The notes: generated by a model from the sequence alone, not told the origin. DNA of 64,000 nucleotides from Sulfuritalea sp. (GCA_016710465.1 JADJVS010000014.1:930001-994000), one strand, 5' to 3'. Counted from the stretch's first letter, positions 52,963 through 62,980 are shown. Numbers and translations: made by a program.

Positions 52963-53592
52963 TTACTGGTTTTGTGCTCGCCCTGCGGGATTTCTCATGG
53001 GCGGGGCGACGACGCCCATGGAAACGATGTACTTGAGGGCTTCATCGACGTTCATGTCGAGTTCGATGACATCCCTGCGCCTGACGAAGAAGAAAAAGCC
53101 GTTGACCGGGCTGGGCGTGGTCGGAATGAAGACGCCGACGTGCTCGTCGGGAAGCATGTCCGCCACGTCACGGGCGGGGTGTCCGGTCTGGAACGCGACC
53201 GACCACGCCTCGGGGTGCGGATAGCGGACCAGCAATACCTTGCGAAAGGCGACGCCGCTGCTTGAGAAGAGCGTGTCGCTGACCTGTTTGACACTGTAAT
53301 AGATCGACTTGACGACGGGAATCCGCGCCAGGGCGCTTTCCCAGAACCGGACCAGCTTCTGCCCGACGATGTTCGCGGCGATGATGCCGGTAAGAAACAC
53401 CACCAGGAGCGTCAGCAGGGCGCCGATGCCGGGAATGTAGATTCCCAGCACATGCTCGGGATGGATGGCCTGCGGCAGCAGCAGCAGCGATTGGTCCATG
53501 GTGCGGACGATCAGCGACAACACCCAGAAGGTGATCGCCAGCGGGACCCAGATCAGGAGTCCCGTGATGAAGTATTTTTTCAGTGCGGCCAA
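52963..53592 (-). CDS. DUF502 family membrane protein
   Basis: The 209-residue protein has two TM segments (YFITGLLIWVPLAITFWVLSL and LTLLVVFLTGIIAANIVG) and the DUF502 body with SALARIPVVKSIYYSVKQVSDTLF and VGVFIPTTPSPVNGFFFFV. The family function is unknown. It sits between fmdB and aspS as in many betaproteobacteria. Confidence 0.88.
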   Translation of the reverse strand: MAALKKYFITGLLIWVPLAITFWVLSLIVRTMDQSLLLLPQAIHPEHVLGIYIPGIGALLTLLVVFLTGIIAANIVGQKLVRFWESALARIPVVKSIYYSVKQVSDTLFSSSGVAFRKVLLVRYPHPEAWSVAFQTGHPARDVADMLPDEHVGVFIPTTPSPVNGFFFFVRRRDVIELDMNVDEALKYIVSMGVVAPPMRNPAGRAQNQ

Positions 53593-53594
53593 GG

Positions 53595-53855
53595 TCAGGG
53601 GTTGGCGGCGCAGCTACCCGTGCCGCCCTGGCAGGGCGGTGGGTTGTCGCTCTTGCTTTCTGTCTTGCAGCCGCCGCCCTTGAAGTCGGTGGCGTACCAG
53701 CCGCTGCCCTTGAGCTGGAACCCGGGGGCGGTAAGCTGCTTGCTGAAGTTCTCGGTCTTGCATTCGGGGCAGGTGGTCAGCAAAGGGTCGCTGACTTTCC
53801 GCATGACATCCTTCTCAAAGCCGCATTCGGTGCAGCGATAAGCGTAGATCGGCAT
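53595..53855 (-). CDS. FmdB-family zinc ribbon protein
   Basis: The 86-residue protein begins MPIYAYRCTECGFEKDVMRK and has a second pair in CPECKTENF, giving a CX2C...CX2C zinc ribbon. A C-terminal Cys/Ser/Pro-rich tail follows (GGGCKTESKS...CQGG). FmdB proteins are small putative regulators of unknown role. GGAG six bases before ATG 53855 fixes the start. Confidence 0.88.
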   Translation of the reverse strand: MPIYAYRCTECGFEKDVMRKVSDPLLTTCPECKTENFSKQLTAPGFQLKGSGWYATDFKGGGCKTESKSDNPPPCQGGTGSCAANP

Positions 53856-53961
53856 GGCAGTCTCCGGAAATCTGGCAAAGGGTGAAATTATAGCCGATGG
53901 CCATCCCTCGCCATGGTATGCGCGCCCTCCAATCGCCGATTCCGTGGCGAGATTGGTGCCC

Positions 53962-56900
53962 TCAAGGGCGTGGCGGGGATTGCTTGCGCGCGGCAATCGC
54001 TTTGTTCAATTCGCGTAGCGCGGCCTCGTAGTCGAATTCGTGAATTGCCGCCTTGATCGCTTCAAAGGACGAGCCAAGTCCGGCGCGCAGGAGCGCTTCA
54101 TGGGCCTCAAGCACATGCCCCGCGCTGAATGCTCCGGATTCGAGCTGCGGTACCAGGTTGGCGCAGACTTCACGAAATTGCTGAATGTCGATCTCGCGAG
54201 CGGCGGGAACCGTGATCGATTCCGGAAGACTGGCCTCGATTGCCGCGATCAAGTGACCGAGCAGATCGGCAATCTGCCCCCGCAGCGAATCGATGACATT
54301 CATCGATTCGCGCTCTTTCAGCGCCATTTCGAGCAACTCCGCCATGGCCCGCAGGGTTTGTGCGCCGATCTGACCCGACAGGCCCTTGAGGGTGTGAGCC
54401 AGGCGCACGGCGGATTGCCAATCGGCCGCCAGGATCGCCGCTTCGAGAAAGGCCGGAAAGTCGCGCTGGTTGTCGATGTAGCGTCTTAGCAGGGACAGGT
54501 ACAACTTTTCGCGTCCTCGCGCCAGGCGCAGGCCGGCGGCGACGTCCAGCCCCGGTACCTCGCGCAGCGGAACCATGCAGGCCTGTGCGGTTTCGTCCGC
54601 GGAACCCTGTCCCGCCGGGCGGCGCTCTCCCGACTGCGTGGGTTTGAGCCAGCGTTCCAGGGTCGCATAGAGGTGATCGGGGTCGATCGGTTTCGCCAGG
54701 TGGTCGTTCATGCCTGCCTGCAGGCAGGCGTCCCGGTCCTTGCTCATCGCGTTCGCGGTCATCGCGACGATTGGCAGCCTGGCCAGGTGGGGCAGCTTGC
54801 GAATTTCGATGGTGGCGGCAATGCCATCCATCACCGGCATCTGGACGTCCATCAGCACCAGGTCGTAGCGGTCGGTGGCGAGCCTTTGCAGCGCCGCCAT
54901 TCCGTTTTCGGCGATGTCGACCCGAAGCCCGCTGTCCAGCAGCAAGTCGCGTGCAACTTCCTGGTTCAACTCGTTGTCTTCGACCACCAGGACGCGGGCA
55001 CCGGCAATCGCGGACCATGTTCCGCCCGCTGCCGGGGTGGTTGCGGGGAGCGGCGGAGTCTCGCATGGGGCGTTGCCCATGGCCTGGATCAGCGAATCAA
55101 ACAGGCTGGATGCCGTCACCGGTTTCGAGACCACGTCGGCGATTCCGGCCTCACGGGCCATCTCTGCCAGGTCGTCGCGGCCATAGGCCGTGATCATGAT
55201 CATCAGGGGCATTCGCGCCAGGCCGAGTCGGGCGATGGCCCGCGCGGTGGCGATGCCGTCGAGTTCCGGCATGTGCCAGTCGAGGACGATGACTTCGAAA
55301 TCGTCACCGCTCGCCGCCGCGACAGCGATTTCGCGCAGGGCTTCCGGCCCGGACGCCACCACGCCGACCCGGAAGGTCATGGAGCGCAACAGGTTGCCAA
55401 CGACCTCGCGCGCATTCTCGTTGTCGTCCACCACCAGGATGCGGCGTCCGCGCAGATCGGGCATCGGCAGGCGGTGCCTGGCCTGTTCGGCGCCGAGAGC
55501 CAGCCTGGCGGTAAAGGAAAAGGTCGAGCCCACGCCGGGTTCACTGACGACATCGATCCGGCCGCCCATCATTTCCGTCATGCGCTTCGAGATCGCCAGG
55601 CCGAGGCCGGTGCCGCCATATTTGCGGGTAATTGAATTGTCGGCCTGCTCGAAGCTGTTGAACAGGCGCGCCCGTTCCTCCTTGCTCAAGCCGATGCCGG
55701 TATCGCGCACGGCGAATTCGAGGGTGATTTCGCCTGCCCCGGCTTCCCGGCCGCGCACGATGATGTCGATTTCTCCCTGATCGGTGAACTTGACGGCATT
55801 GCTGCCGAGATTCAGCAATATCTGCCCCAGTCGGAGGGAGTCGCCGACCAGGGACCGCGGAACATCGGGGTCGATGTCGATCACCAGTTCCAGTTCCTTG
55901 CTCGCGACTTTCTCACCCAACTGACTGGCAACGGTGTCGAACAACTCGTCGAGATCGAACTCGTGTTTTTCGATGACGAGCTTGCCGGCCTCGATCTTGG
56001 AAAAGTCGAGGATGTCGTTGATCACGCCGAGCAGGTGCTGGCCCGCGCCGAGAATCTTTTGCAGGTAGTTGCGCTGCCCTGGAGTCAACGTGGTCTTCAG
56101 CGTCAGGTGCGACATGCCGATGATGGCGTTCATCGGCGTGCGGATTTCGTGGCTCATGTTGGCGAGGAAGGCGCTTTTGGCCACGTTTGCGGCATCGGCG
56201 GCAACCCGGGCCTCCTCCAGGGCCGCGTTGGACCGTTCCAGGTTTTGCCGCGTGGCTTCGAGGGCGGCAATCGTTTCGACGAGGTTTGTCCAGCGGCGAC
56301 GCAGCATTTCAAGAAGGAAGCCGCCGAGAGCGGAAACCAACAGGAAAACCACCAGGTGGGTGGCAATGGACTGGCGTCGCGCCGGCAGGGTTGCGGCTTC
56401 GACCGGTTGAAACGGAAGGCTGACGCCGATGCCGCCCCTCACGTCGCCGATCTTGTAACCCTGCTTTTCGTGGCAGGGCATGCAGGATTGGGTCACGAGT
56501 AGCGGCGCCATGTAGCGCAAGCGGCGCGAAGCCGGGTCCGCCGCGCCCGCGCTGTCGACCACCTCCAACTGTTCCGCGATGCCGGCCTCGAAGCTGGCCA
56601 GTGCTTTGCGTTCCCATGCGTCCGGAGCATTGGCGGGGCGAATCGGATTCAGGCTGGTAATGTGAAAGGCGGTATCGCTCTGCGTTTGCGCCAGTTCCGC
56701 GATCAGGCGAGTCATGAACGCCGGATTGATCAGGGTCAGTTGCTGGCCGTCGGTCGTGACGATTTCCCGCCTCGGGTGATCCAGATAGGGATTTGGCCGG
56801 ACTTTGTCGCTGATCGGCACATATAGGCCGCCGTGTTGGGCATTCCAGGCACGAGTCAGCACGACCATGCGGAACATGTTACGGGCGCCTTCCGCGGCCA

Positions 56901-57030
56901 CTTCGAGTGACTGCCGGGTCAGGTCACCAAGGTGACCGTGGAGAGAAACGCCGACCAATGCCCCCCATGCCAGCAAGGGGATATACCACCAGCGGCGTTG
57001 TGCGATGAAGCGGGGAATCTGGGGGGGCAT
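53962..57030 (-). CDS. Hybrid sensor kinase with heme-binding (Tll0287-like/DUF3365) sensor, two receivers and HPt
   Basis: This 1022-residue protein has a first TM near residue 15-32 and a periplasmic DUF3365 domain with SCMPCHEKQGYKIGDVRGGIG. The CXXCH motif (C183, C186, H187) predicts a covalent heme c. After a second TM (about 215-235) come HisKA (SHEIRTPMNAIIG, His near 297), HATPase, two receiver domains (VLDWHMPELDG and VLMDVQMPVMDG) and a C-terminal HPt (LAHTLKGLSGQIG). It probably senses redox state or a gas through the heme. No obvious response regulator is adjacent, so the output is unknown. Confidence 0.9.
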   Translation of the reverse strand: MPPQIPRFIAQRRWWYIPLLAWGALVGVSLHGHLGDLTRQSLEVAAEGARNMFRMVVLTRAWNAQHGGLYVPISDKVRPNPYLDHPRREIVTTDGQQLTLINPAFMTRLIAELAQTQSDTAFHITSLNPIRPANAPDAWERKALASFEAGIAEQLEVVDSAGAADPASRRLRYMAPLLVTQSCMPCHEKQGYKIGDVRGGIGVSLPFQPVEAATLPARRQSIATHLVVFLLVSALGGFLLEMLRRRWTNLVETIAALEATRQNLERSNAALEEARVAADAANVAKSAFLANMSHEIRTPMNAIIGMSHLTLKTTLTPGQRNYLQKILGAGQHLLGVINDILDFSKIEAGKLVIEKHEFDLDELFDTVASQLGEKVASKELELVIDIDPDVPRSLVGDSLRLGQILLNLGSNAVKFTDQGEIDIIVRGREAGAGEITLEFAVRDTGIGLSKEERARLFNSFEQADNSITRKYGGTGLGLAISKRMTEMMGGRIDVVSEPGVGSTFSFTARLALGAEQARHRLPMPDLRGRRILVVDDNENAREVVGNLLRSMTFRVGVVASGPEALREIAVAAASGDDFEVIVLDWHMPELDGIATARAIARLGLARMPLMIMITAYGRDDLAEMAREAGIADVVSKPVTASSLFDSLIQAMGNAPCETPPLPATTPAAGGTWSAIAGARVLVVEDNELNQEVARDLLLDSGLRVDIAENGMAALQRLATDRYDLVLMDVQMPVMDGIAATIEIRKLPHLARLPIVAMTANAMSKDRDACLQAGMNDHLAKPIDPDHLYATLERWLKPTQSGERRPAGQGSADETAQACMVPLREVPGLDVAAGLRLARGREKLYLSLLRRYIDNQRDFPAFLEAAILAADWQSAVRLAHTLKGLSGQIGAQTLRAMAELLEMALKERESMNVIDSLRGQIADLLGHLIAAIEASLPESITVPAAREIDIQQFREVCANLVPQLESGAFSAGHVLEAHEALLRAGLGSSFEAIKAAIHEFDYEAALRELNKAIAARKQSPPRP

Positions 57031-57128
57031 TTGGGAGGTTCTTTCTTACTGCCGGAACGCATCCGGCCAAACTGACCGGCAAACCAGATAACGGCACGCC
57101 AAGCCCTTGCCTTGAGCGGCAACCGATC

Positions 57129-57983
57129 CTAAATTCCGACGCCCATGAATGCCTGGGTCAGCGGCTTGCCCCAAAACAAGGCAATCAGGCCCGCTGCGGC
57201 AAGATAGGGTCCGAAGGGAATCGGAACATTTCTCCCATGCCGCGCAAAGACCATCAATGAGATTCCCACTACGGCTCCGACCAGCGAGGACAGCAGGATG
57301 ATCAGCGGCAGCATCTGCCAGCCGAACCAGGCGCCAAGCGCGGCCAGCAGCTTGAAGTCGCCATATCCCATGCCTTCCTTCCCGGTCGCCAGCTTGAACC
57401 CCCAATAGACTGTCCAGAGCGCCAGGTAGCCCAGCATGGCGCCTACGACAGCGCCATGCAAGTCAGTGAATTTATTAAAGTAGTTGAAAGCCAGGCCGAT
57501 CCAGAGCAAGGGCAGCGTGATGTCGTCGGGCAGCAGTTGGGTGTCGAAGTCGATACCGGTCAAGGCGATCAGCGCCGCCGCGAGCACCAGTGCGCCCAAA
57601 GCGGTGGCGCCAAACCCGAAATGCCACGCCGAGTAGGCGAAAACCAGGCCGGTCAGGCCCTCTGTCAGGGGATAGCGGAAGGAAATCTGGGCCTTGCAGC
57701 CCCTGCATTTTCCGCCAAGCATCAGCCAACTGAGGACCGGAATGTTCTCCACGGCGGAAATGGCATGCCCGCATTTGGGGCAGCGGGAACGGGGGCGGGC
57801 GAGCGACAGCGGTTCGCCGGGGGCATGGGTTTCGCCACGCAGTTCGGCGCATTGGGCGGCCCAGTCGCGTTCCATCATGATCGGCAGGCGATGGATCACC
57901 ACATTGAGAAAGCTGCCGACCATCAGCCCAAACAAGCCGGCGACGAGGGCGAACGCCGTCGGGTCGGCGAACAGGGCGAACAT
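57129..57983 (-). CDS. pilD: Type IV prepilin peptidase/methyltransferase
   Basis: The 284-residue membrane protein has the two zinc-binding pairs (CPKCGHAIS and CRGCKAQ), the two catalytic aspartate regions GIDFDTQLLPDD and GYGDFKLLAALG, and about seven TM segments. It cleaves and N-methylates type IV pilins. The gene follows pilC directly, with eight bases between. Confidence 0.93.
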   Translation of the reverse strand: MFALFADPTAFALVAGLFGLMVGSFLNVVIHRLPIMMERDWAAQCAELRGETHAPGEPLSLARPRSRCPKCGHAISAVENIPVLSWLMLGGKCRGCKAQISFRYPLTEGLTGLVFAYSAWHFGFGATALGALVLAAALIALTGIDFDTQLLPDDITLPLLWIGLAFNYFNKFTDLHGAVVGAMLGYLALWTVYWGFKLATGKEGMGYGDFKLLAALGAWFGWQMLPLIILLSSLVGAVVGISLMVFARHGRNVPIPFGPYLAAAGLIALFWGKPLTQAFMGVGI

Positions 57984-57991
57984 TCGAGGGC

Positions 57992-59221
57992 TTAGCCGAC
58001 GACCGAACCCATTTTGAAGATCGGCAAGTACATCGCCACCACCAATCCGCCGATCAGGCCGCCGAGGAAGACCATGATCATGGGCTCCATCAGGCTGGAC
58101 AGCGCTTCCACGGCATCATCGACTTCGGCTTCGTAGAAGTCCGCCGTCTTGCCCAGCATGCTGTCGAGCTGTCCGGATTCCTCGCCGATGGCGACCATCT
58201 GCGTCACCATGGTCGGGAAGAGCCCCGAGGCCTCCATCGAAGACGTCAGGTTGGAACCGGTCGAAACTTCGTTTCTTATCGCCAGGGTGCCTTGCTCATA
58301 GACATAGTTCCCGGCAGCGCCGCCCACGGATTCGAGGGCATCGACCAGGGGTACGCCGGCGGCAAACATTGTCGACAACGTACGCGTCCAGCGGGCGATC
58401 GCCGACTTGACCAGCAGATCGCCGAACACCGGCAGCTTCAGGGAATACTTGTCGATCGAAATCTGCAGCGCGCGCGAGCGCCTGAAGGTCTGGACGAATC
58501 CGTAAAATGCGGCGTAAATGCCGCCAAAAATGAAGTACCAGTTGGCGGTGAAATAGTCGGAAATGGCGATCACGATCATGGTCGGCGCCGGCAGTTCACC
58601 ACCAAAGCTGGCGAACACGCCCTTGAAGGCCGGAATCACGAAAATCATGATCACGGCGGTGATGACGAAGGCCACGACGATGATGGACACCGGATAAAAC
58701 AGGGCGCCCTTGATCTTGGACTTGATGGCCTGGGTCTTTTCCTTGTAGGTCGCCAGGCGATCGAGCAGGCTGTCAAGAATACCGGCCTGCTCACCGGCTT
58801 CGACCAGGTTGCAGAACAGTGCGTCGAAATACAAGGGGTACTTGCGAAACGCCGTGGCTAGGTTGGAGCCGGTTTCGACATCGGCCTTGATGTCGAACAG
58901 CAGTTTGGCCAGCGCCGGATTGCTCGCACCCTTGCCGACGATGTCGAAGGATGACAGCAACGGCACACCGGATTTGACCATGGTCGCCAACTGCCGGGAA
59001 AAGAGGGTGATGTCCTTTTCGGAAACTTTTCCGGAGGAACCCTTTTGCTTCTTGAGTTTGGTGACGTTGATGCCCTGGCGGCGCAAGGCCGCATTGGCGA
59101 CGGACTCGCTCGCGGCACGTAATTCGCCACGAACGACCTTGCCGGCCTTGTTCTTTCCCTCCCAGGAGAAGTTGATCTCCTTCGGGCCTTCCTTCGCGTT
59201 TGCCTTGCCTGCTGTGGCCAT
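57992..59221 (-). CDS. pilC: Type IV pilus platform protein PilC
   Basis: The 409-residue protein has two GspF repeats (FSRQLATMVKSGVPLLSSFDI at about 73-93 and WTRTLSTMFAAGVPLVDALE in the second half) and three TM segments. It is the inner-membrane platform for pilus assembly and retraction. The usual pilB gene upstream is absent, and coaE/zapD-type genes do not follow pilD, so the pilus cluster is split in this organism. Confidence 0.94.
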   Translation of the reverse strand: MATAGKANAKEGPKEINFSWEGKNKAGKVVRGELRAASESVANAALRRQGINVTKLKKQKGSSGKVSEKDITLFSRQLATMVKSGVPLLSSFDIVGKGASNPALAKLLFDIKADVETGSNLATAFRKYPLYFDALFCNLVEAGEQAGILDSLLDRLATYKEKTQAIKSKIKGALFYPVSIIVVAFVITAVIMIFVIPAFKGVFASFGGELPAPTMIVIAISDYFTANWYFIFGGIYAAFYGFVQTFRRSRALQISIDKYSLKLPVFGDLLVKSAIARWTRTLSTMFAAGVPLVDALESVGGAAGNYVYEQGTLAIRNEVSTGSNLTSSMEASGLFPTMVTQMVAIGEESGQLDSMLGKTADFYEAEVDDAVEALSSLMEPMIMVFLGGLIGGLVVAMYLPIFKMGSVVG

Positions 59222-59280
59222 CCGCCCCTCCTGAGTGCACCTGCGCCGATTTTAGCCGTGGACTTGAAGATCAACGTGTG

Positions 59281-59331
59281 AAAAAAGCCCGGATTGCAGG
59301 TGCAGCACATCCGATCAGGGCTTTCCGGGCT
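59281..59331 (-). terminator. Possible intrinsic terminator after the CorC-type gene
   Basis: AGCCCGG and CCGGGCT can pair, followed on the minus strand by six T residues. The loop is about 32 bases with possible internal pairing, so efficiency is uncertain. It separates the CorC-type gene from pilC. Confidence 0.4.
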
Positions 59332-59349
59332 CCGACTATGCCGAGAGTA

Positions 59350-60621
59350 TCACTCTCCGTCGGGCCGGTGAAGGCGCACCATCTTGATTTTTCGGTCTTG
59401 TGTTTGCACGATCTCCATCGCCACGTCGCCGATACGCAGACCCAGGCCCACCTCGGGAATGTCCCTCAGGTGTTCCAGGATCAGGCCATTCAAGGTTCGC
59501 GGACCGTCGAGCGGAAAGTCGAGTTGCAGCATGCGGTTGAGCTCCCGCAGGGTCACGACCCCATCAACCAGCACCGTGCCGGCCTCGTTCCAGTGGATGA
59601 AGCTGCCCACATCGGATTGGCGCGTGGTGAATTTCCCCACCAGTTCCTCGATGATGTCCTCGAGCGTAACGAGGCCGTCGATTTCGCCGTATTCGTCGAC
59701 CACCAGGCCGAGGCGCTGGCGATTTTCGCGGAAGAACTGCAACTGTGTGTAGATCGGCGTCGCGGCGGGGATGAAATAGGGCTCGGACATCCGTTCGCGC
59801 AGCAGTTCATGGTTGATTCCGCCGGCAAAGGCTTCGGCCAGGAGCCGGCGCTGGTGCACGATGCCGATGATGTTGGCCGGGTCGTTCTGGTACACCGCCA
59901 CCCGGGTGTGGAAGCTGGTGGCCAGTTGCTGCTTGATGTCCTCCAGCGGCGCGGTGATGTCGATGGCTTCGATCTCGCCGCGCGGCGTCATGATGTCGGC
60001 CACGGTCAATTGCTCGAGTTCGAAGAGGTTGAGCAGGATGTCGCGGTGCTGCTGGGGAATGAAATTGCCGGATTCCAGCACCAGCGAACGCAGTTCCTCG
60101 ATGCTGAGGCGGGAATTCTCGTTGCTGGCGTCCGGCTTCAGGCGCAACAGCCAGAGCAGCGCCTCGACAAAAAGGTTGACGAACCAGACCACGGGATAGG
60201 CGGCCCGCAGCAACGGCCAGATCAGGTAGGCGAGCAGTCGCGCCAGTCGGTCGGCATGCGCCGCGCCGATCACCTTCGGCGTGATTTCGGCGAATACCAG
60301 AATGGCGAAGGTGACCAGCAGCGTGCCGACCGAGAGCGCCCATTTCTCTTCGCCGAACAGCTCGATGGTGATTACCGAGACCAGGGTTGCCGCGGCGGCA
60401 TTGATCAGGTTGTTGCCAAGCAGGATCACGCCGAGCATCTTGTCGGTGCGCGCCAGCAGGTCGAGCGCCAGTTGCGCCCCCCGATCACCCTGGCCGGCCA
60501 TGTGGCGCAGGCGATGGCGGTTTGACGCCATCATCGCGGTTTCGGTGATCGAGAAGAAGGCGGAACACGCCAGCAGCACCGCCAGAGCGGCGAACTGCGC
60601 GCTTAGGGGTATGTCATTCAT
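59350..60621 (-). CDS. HlyC/CorC family transporter (CNNM, CBS pair, CorC_HlyC)
   Basis: The 423-residue protein has an N-terminal CNNM domain with four hydrophobic segments (AVLLACSAFFSITETAMMASNRHRL at the start), a CBS pair (about 205-320; TVADIMTPRGEIEAIDI and VDEYGEIDGLVTLEDIIEELVG) and a C-terminal CorC_HlyC domain. It is a predicted divalent metal exporter or sensor. It overlaps the CcsA-like gene by one base. Confidence 0.92.
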   Translation of the reverse strand: MNDIPLSAQFAALAVLLACSAFFSITETAMMASNRHRLRHMAGQGDRGAQLALDLLARTDKMLGVILLGNNLINAAAATLVSVITIELFGEEKWALSVGTLLVTFAILVFAEITPKVIGAAHADRLARLLAYLIWPLLRAAYPVVWFVNLFVEALLWLLRLKPDASNENSRLSIEELRSLVLESGNFIPQQHRDILLNLFELEQLTVADIMTPRGEIEAIDITAPLEDIKQQLATSFHTRVAVYQNDPANIIGIVHQRRLLAEAFAGGINHELLRERMSEPYFIPAATPIYTQLQFFRENRQRLGLVVDEYGEIDGLVTLEDIIEELVGKFTTRQSDVGSFIHWNEAGTVLVDGVVTLRELNRMLQLDFPLDGPRTLNGLILEHLRDIPEVGLGLRIGDVAMEIVQTQDRKIKMVRLHRPDGE

Positions 60622-61445
60622 CAGCGCCCGAGTATGACCTCAAGCACGAAGCGGCTGCCCACATAGGCGAGCAGCAGGGCGACGAAACCCGCGATCGTCC
60701 AGCGCAGGGCCAGCCTGCCGCGCCAGCCACGCAGGTGGCGACCGGCGAGCAGCGCGGCGAAGATCAGCCAGGAAAGGAAGGCGAACAGGGTCTTGTGGTT
60801 GAAGCTCAGGGCCTTGCCAAACAGGGATTCGGAAAAGAACACGCCGCTGATCAGGGTCAAGGTCAGCAGGATGAAGGCGACGTGGATCAGGCGGAACAGC
60901 AGTGCCTCCATGGTGAGCAGGGGCGGCAGGCCGGCGAGCAGGGGGGAAATTCGCCCGCGGTGCAGGCTCTTTTCCGCCGTCGCCATCAGCAGGGCATGCA
61001 GCGCGGCGAGGGTGAACAGGCTGTAGGCGAGCATGGCCATCAGGAAATGCAGGCGGAACGCGGGTGACCCGGCGTTGGACAGCACGTGGGCGCTGGAAAA
61101 CACCACGGGCAACAGCGCCGAGGCCGCCGCCGCCGGCAGGCCGATCACCTGCAGGCCCTCCATGCGGGCGTAGAAGCTCTCGATCCAGTAGAAGGCGATG
61201 GCCAGCCAGAGCATGACCGAGATGGCGATGGCGAAGTTGAAGCGCATGCTGTCGCCGTCGAAGATTTCCATGCGCAGGCTGACACCATGGGCCACCAGCG
61301 CGATCAGCAGGAGGCCCCGTTCCCCGAGCGTGAGGCCGCCCGCCGGCTGGTCGAGCACGGGACCGCGCCAGCGCGTGCGCCAGAGGTGGATTGCCAGGCC
61401 GGCATACAGGGCCGCCGCGAGCAGATGCATTAAGATTGCGGGCAT
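60621..61445 (-). CDS. CcsA-like cytochrome c assembly-related membrane protein (YpjD type)
   Basis: The 274-residue protein has eight TM segments and the conserved VLSNAGSPAFRLHFLMAMLAYSLF region plus FNHKTLFAFLSWLIFAALL near the C-terminus. It belongs to the CcsA/CcmC-related family but lacks the full WWD motif in the usual place. The order ypjD-corC beside ffh is conserved in many proteobacteria. Its role is not established. Confidence 0.85.
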   Translation of the reverse strand: MPAILMHLLAAALYAGLAIHLWRTRWRGPVLDQPAGGLTLGERGLLLIALVAHGVSLRMEIFDGDSMRFNFAIAISVMLWLAIAFYWIESFYARMEGLQVIGLPAAAASALLPVVFSSAHVLSNAGSPAFRLHFLMAMLAYSLFTLAALHALLMATAEKSLHRGRISPLLAGLPPLLTMEALLFRLIHVAFILLTLTLISGVFFSESLFGKALSFNHKTLFAFLSWLIFAALLAGRHLRGWRGRLALRWTIAGFVALLLAYVGSRFVLEVILGR

Positions 61446-61503
61446 CGGCCAAGTCTACACCAAGGCCTCCGACTCATTTCCACGGTTTCCCTCCACTCCA
61501 GCG

Positions 61504-62859
61504 ATGCTCGACAACCTTACCCAACGCCTTGGCCGCGTCGTCAAGAACCTGCGCGGACAGGCCCGCCTGACCGAAGAAAACATCGGCGAGATGCTGCGCG
61601 AAGTGCGCATGGCGCTGCTCGAAGCCGACGTCGCGCTGCCGGTGGTCAAGGACTTCATCGCCAAGGTCAAGGAAAAGGCGCTCGGCCAGGAAGTGATCGG
61701 CTCGCTGACGCCGGGCCAGGCCCTGGTCGGCGTGGTGCATCGCGAATTGACCGAGCTGATGGGCGGCTCCAGCGCGGGCTTGAACCTGGCGACGCAGCCG
61801 CCGGCGGTGATCCTGATGTCCGGCCTGCAGGGCGCGGGCAAGACCACCACCACCGCCAAGCTCGGCAAGTGGCTCAAGGAACGGCAGAAGAAGAAGGTGC
61901 TGACGGTCAGTTGCGACGTCTACCGCCCGGCGGCCATTGAGCAGTTGAAGGCCGTTTCGGCCCAGGCCGGCATCGACTTCTTTCCCTCGTCGCCGGGGCA
62001 AAAGCCCGCCGACATTGCCGCCGCCGCCCTTGACCACGCCAAACGGCACTACTACGACGTGATATTCGTCGATACCGCCGGTCGCCTGGCGATCGACGAA
62101 GCCATGATGGCCGAGATCAAGGATCTGCATGCATTGCTGGCGCCGATCGAGACCCTGTTCGTGGTCGATGCCATGCTGGGCCAGGACGCCGTGAATACGG
62201 CCAAGGCCTTCAATGAAGCGCTGCCGCTTTCCGGGGTGATCCTGACCAAGCTCGACGGCGATTCGCGCGGCGGCGCGGCGCTCTCGGTGCGCCATGTCAC
62301 CGGCAAACCGATCAAGTTCGCCGGCGTCGGCGAAAAGCTGGCCGGGCTGGAAGAATTCCACCCCGAGCGCATGGCCAGCCGCATCCTCGGCATGGGCGAC
62401 ATCCTCGGCCTGGTCGAGGAAGCCCAGCGCGGCGTCGATCAGGAAAAGGCCCAGGAATTCGTCAAGAAGATGAAGTCCGGCAAGGGCTTCGACCTGAACG
62501 ACTTCAAGGACCAGATCGGGCAGATGAAGAAAATGGGCGGTCTCGGCGCCATGCTCGACAAGCTGCCGGCGCAGTTCGGCGCGCTTGCGGAAAAGGCCGG
62601 CGGCGCGGTCGAGGACAAGTCCATCCGGCGCATCGAGGGCATCATCAATTCGATGACGCCGACCGAGCGCGGCAAGCCGGAGCTGATCAAGGCCAGCCGC
62701 AAGCGGCGCATTGCCACCGGCGCAGGTGTGCCGGTGCAGGAAGTGAATCGCCTGCTCAACCAGTTCGAGCAGACGCAGAAGATGATGAAGCAGTTCTCCA
62801 AGGGCGGCATGGCCAAGATGATGCGCGGCATGAAGGGCATGATTCCCGGCCTGCGCTGA
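61504..62859 (+). CDS. ffh: Signal recognition particle protein
   Basis: The 451-residue protein has the N-domain (MLDNLTQRLGRVVKNLRGQ...), the G-domain with P-loop MSGLQGAGKTTTTAKLG (about residues 102-118), DTAGR and TKLDGDSRGG, and a methionine-rich M domain ending MKGMIPGLR. It binds signal sequences and 4.5S RNA for co-translational membrane targeting. It is divergent from the CcsA-like gene. Confidence 0.96.
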   Translation: MLDNLTQRLGRVVKNLRGQARLTEENIGEMLREVRMALLEADVALPVVKDFIAKVKEKALGQEVIGSLTPGQALVGVVHRELTELMGGSSAGLNLATQPPAVILMSGLQGAGKTTTTAKLGKWLKERQKKKVLTVSCDVYRPAAIEQLKAVSAQAGIDFFPSSPGQKPADIAAAALDHAKRHYYDVIFVDTAGRLAIDEAMMAEIKDLHALLAPIETLFVVDAMLGQDAVNTAKAFNEALPLSGVILTKLDGDSRGGAALSVRHVTGKPIKFAGVGEKLAGLEEFHPERMASRILGMGDILGLVEEAQRGVDQEKAQEFVKKMKSGKGFDLNDFKDQIGQMKKMGGLGAMLDKLPAQFGALAEKAGGAVEDKSIRRIEGIINSMTPTERGKPELIKASRKRRIATGAGVPVQEVNRLLNQFEQTQKMMKQFSKGGMAKMMRGMKGMIPGLR

Positions 62860-62980
62860 ACGGCCGCCCGCCGAAGCATCCCCATAAGCATGTTGGTGGT
62901 ATCCCGGCGTCACCGCGTGCCATGACACGCGTATGATGGGCCTCCTCCAACTCTGCCAGACCGCTGGCCCCGCCCACGTC

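Noticed and set aside
51177..53036. A 619-residue plus-strand frame opposite aspS
   Set aside because: It is antisense to a complete AspRS gene and has no domain signal.
58575..58600. GGTCGGCGCCGGC in pilC as another dispersed motif copy
   Set aside because: The downstream ACGGCG arm is missing, so it is probably codon-driven.
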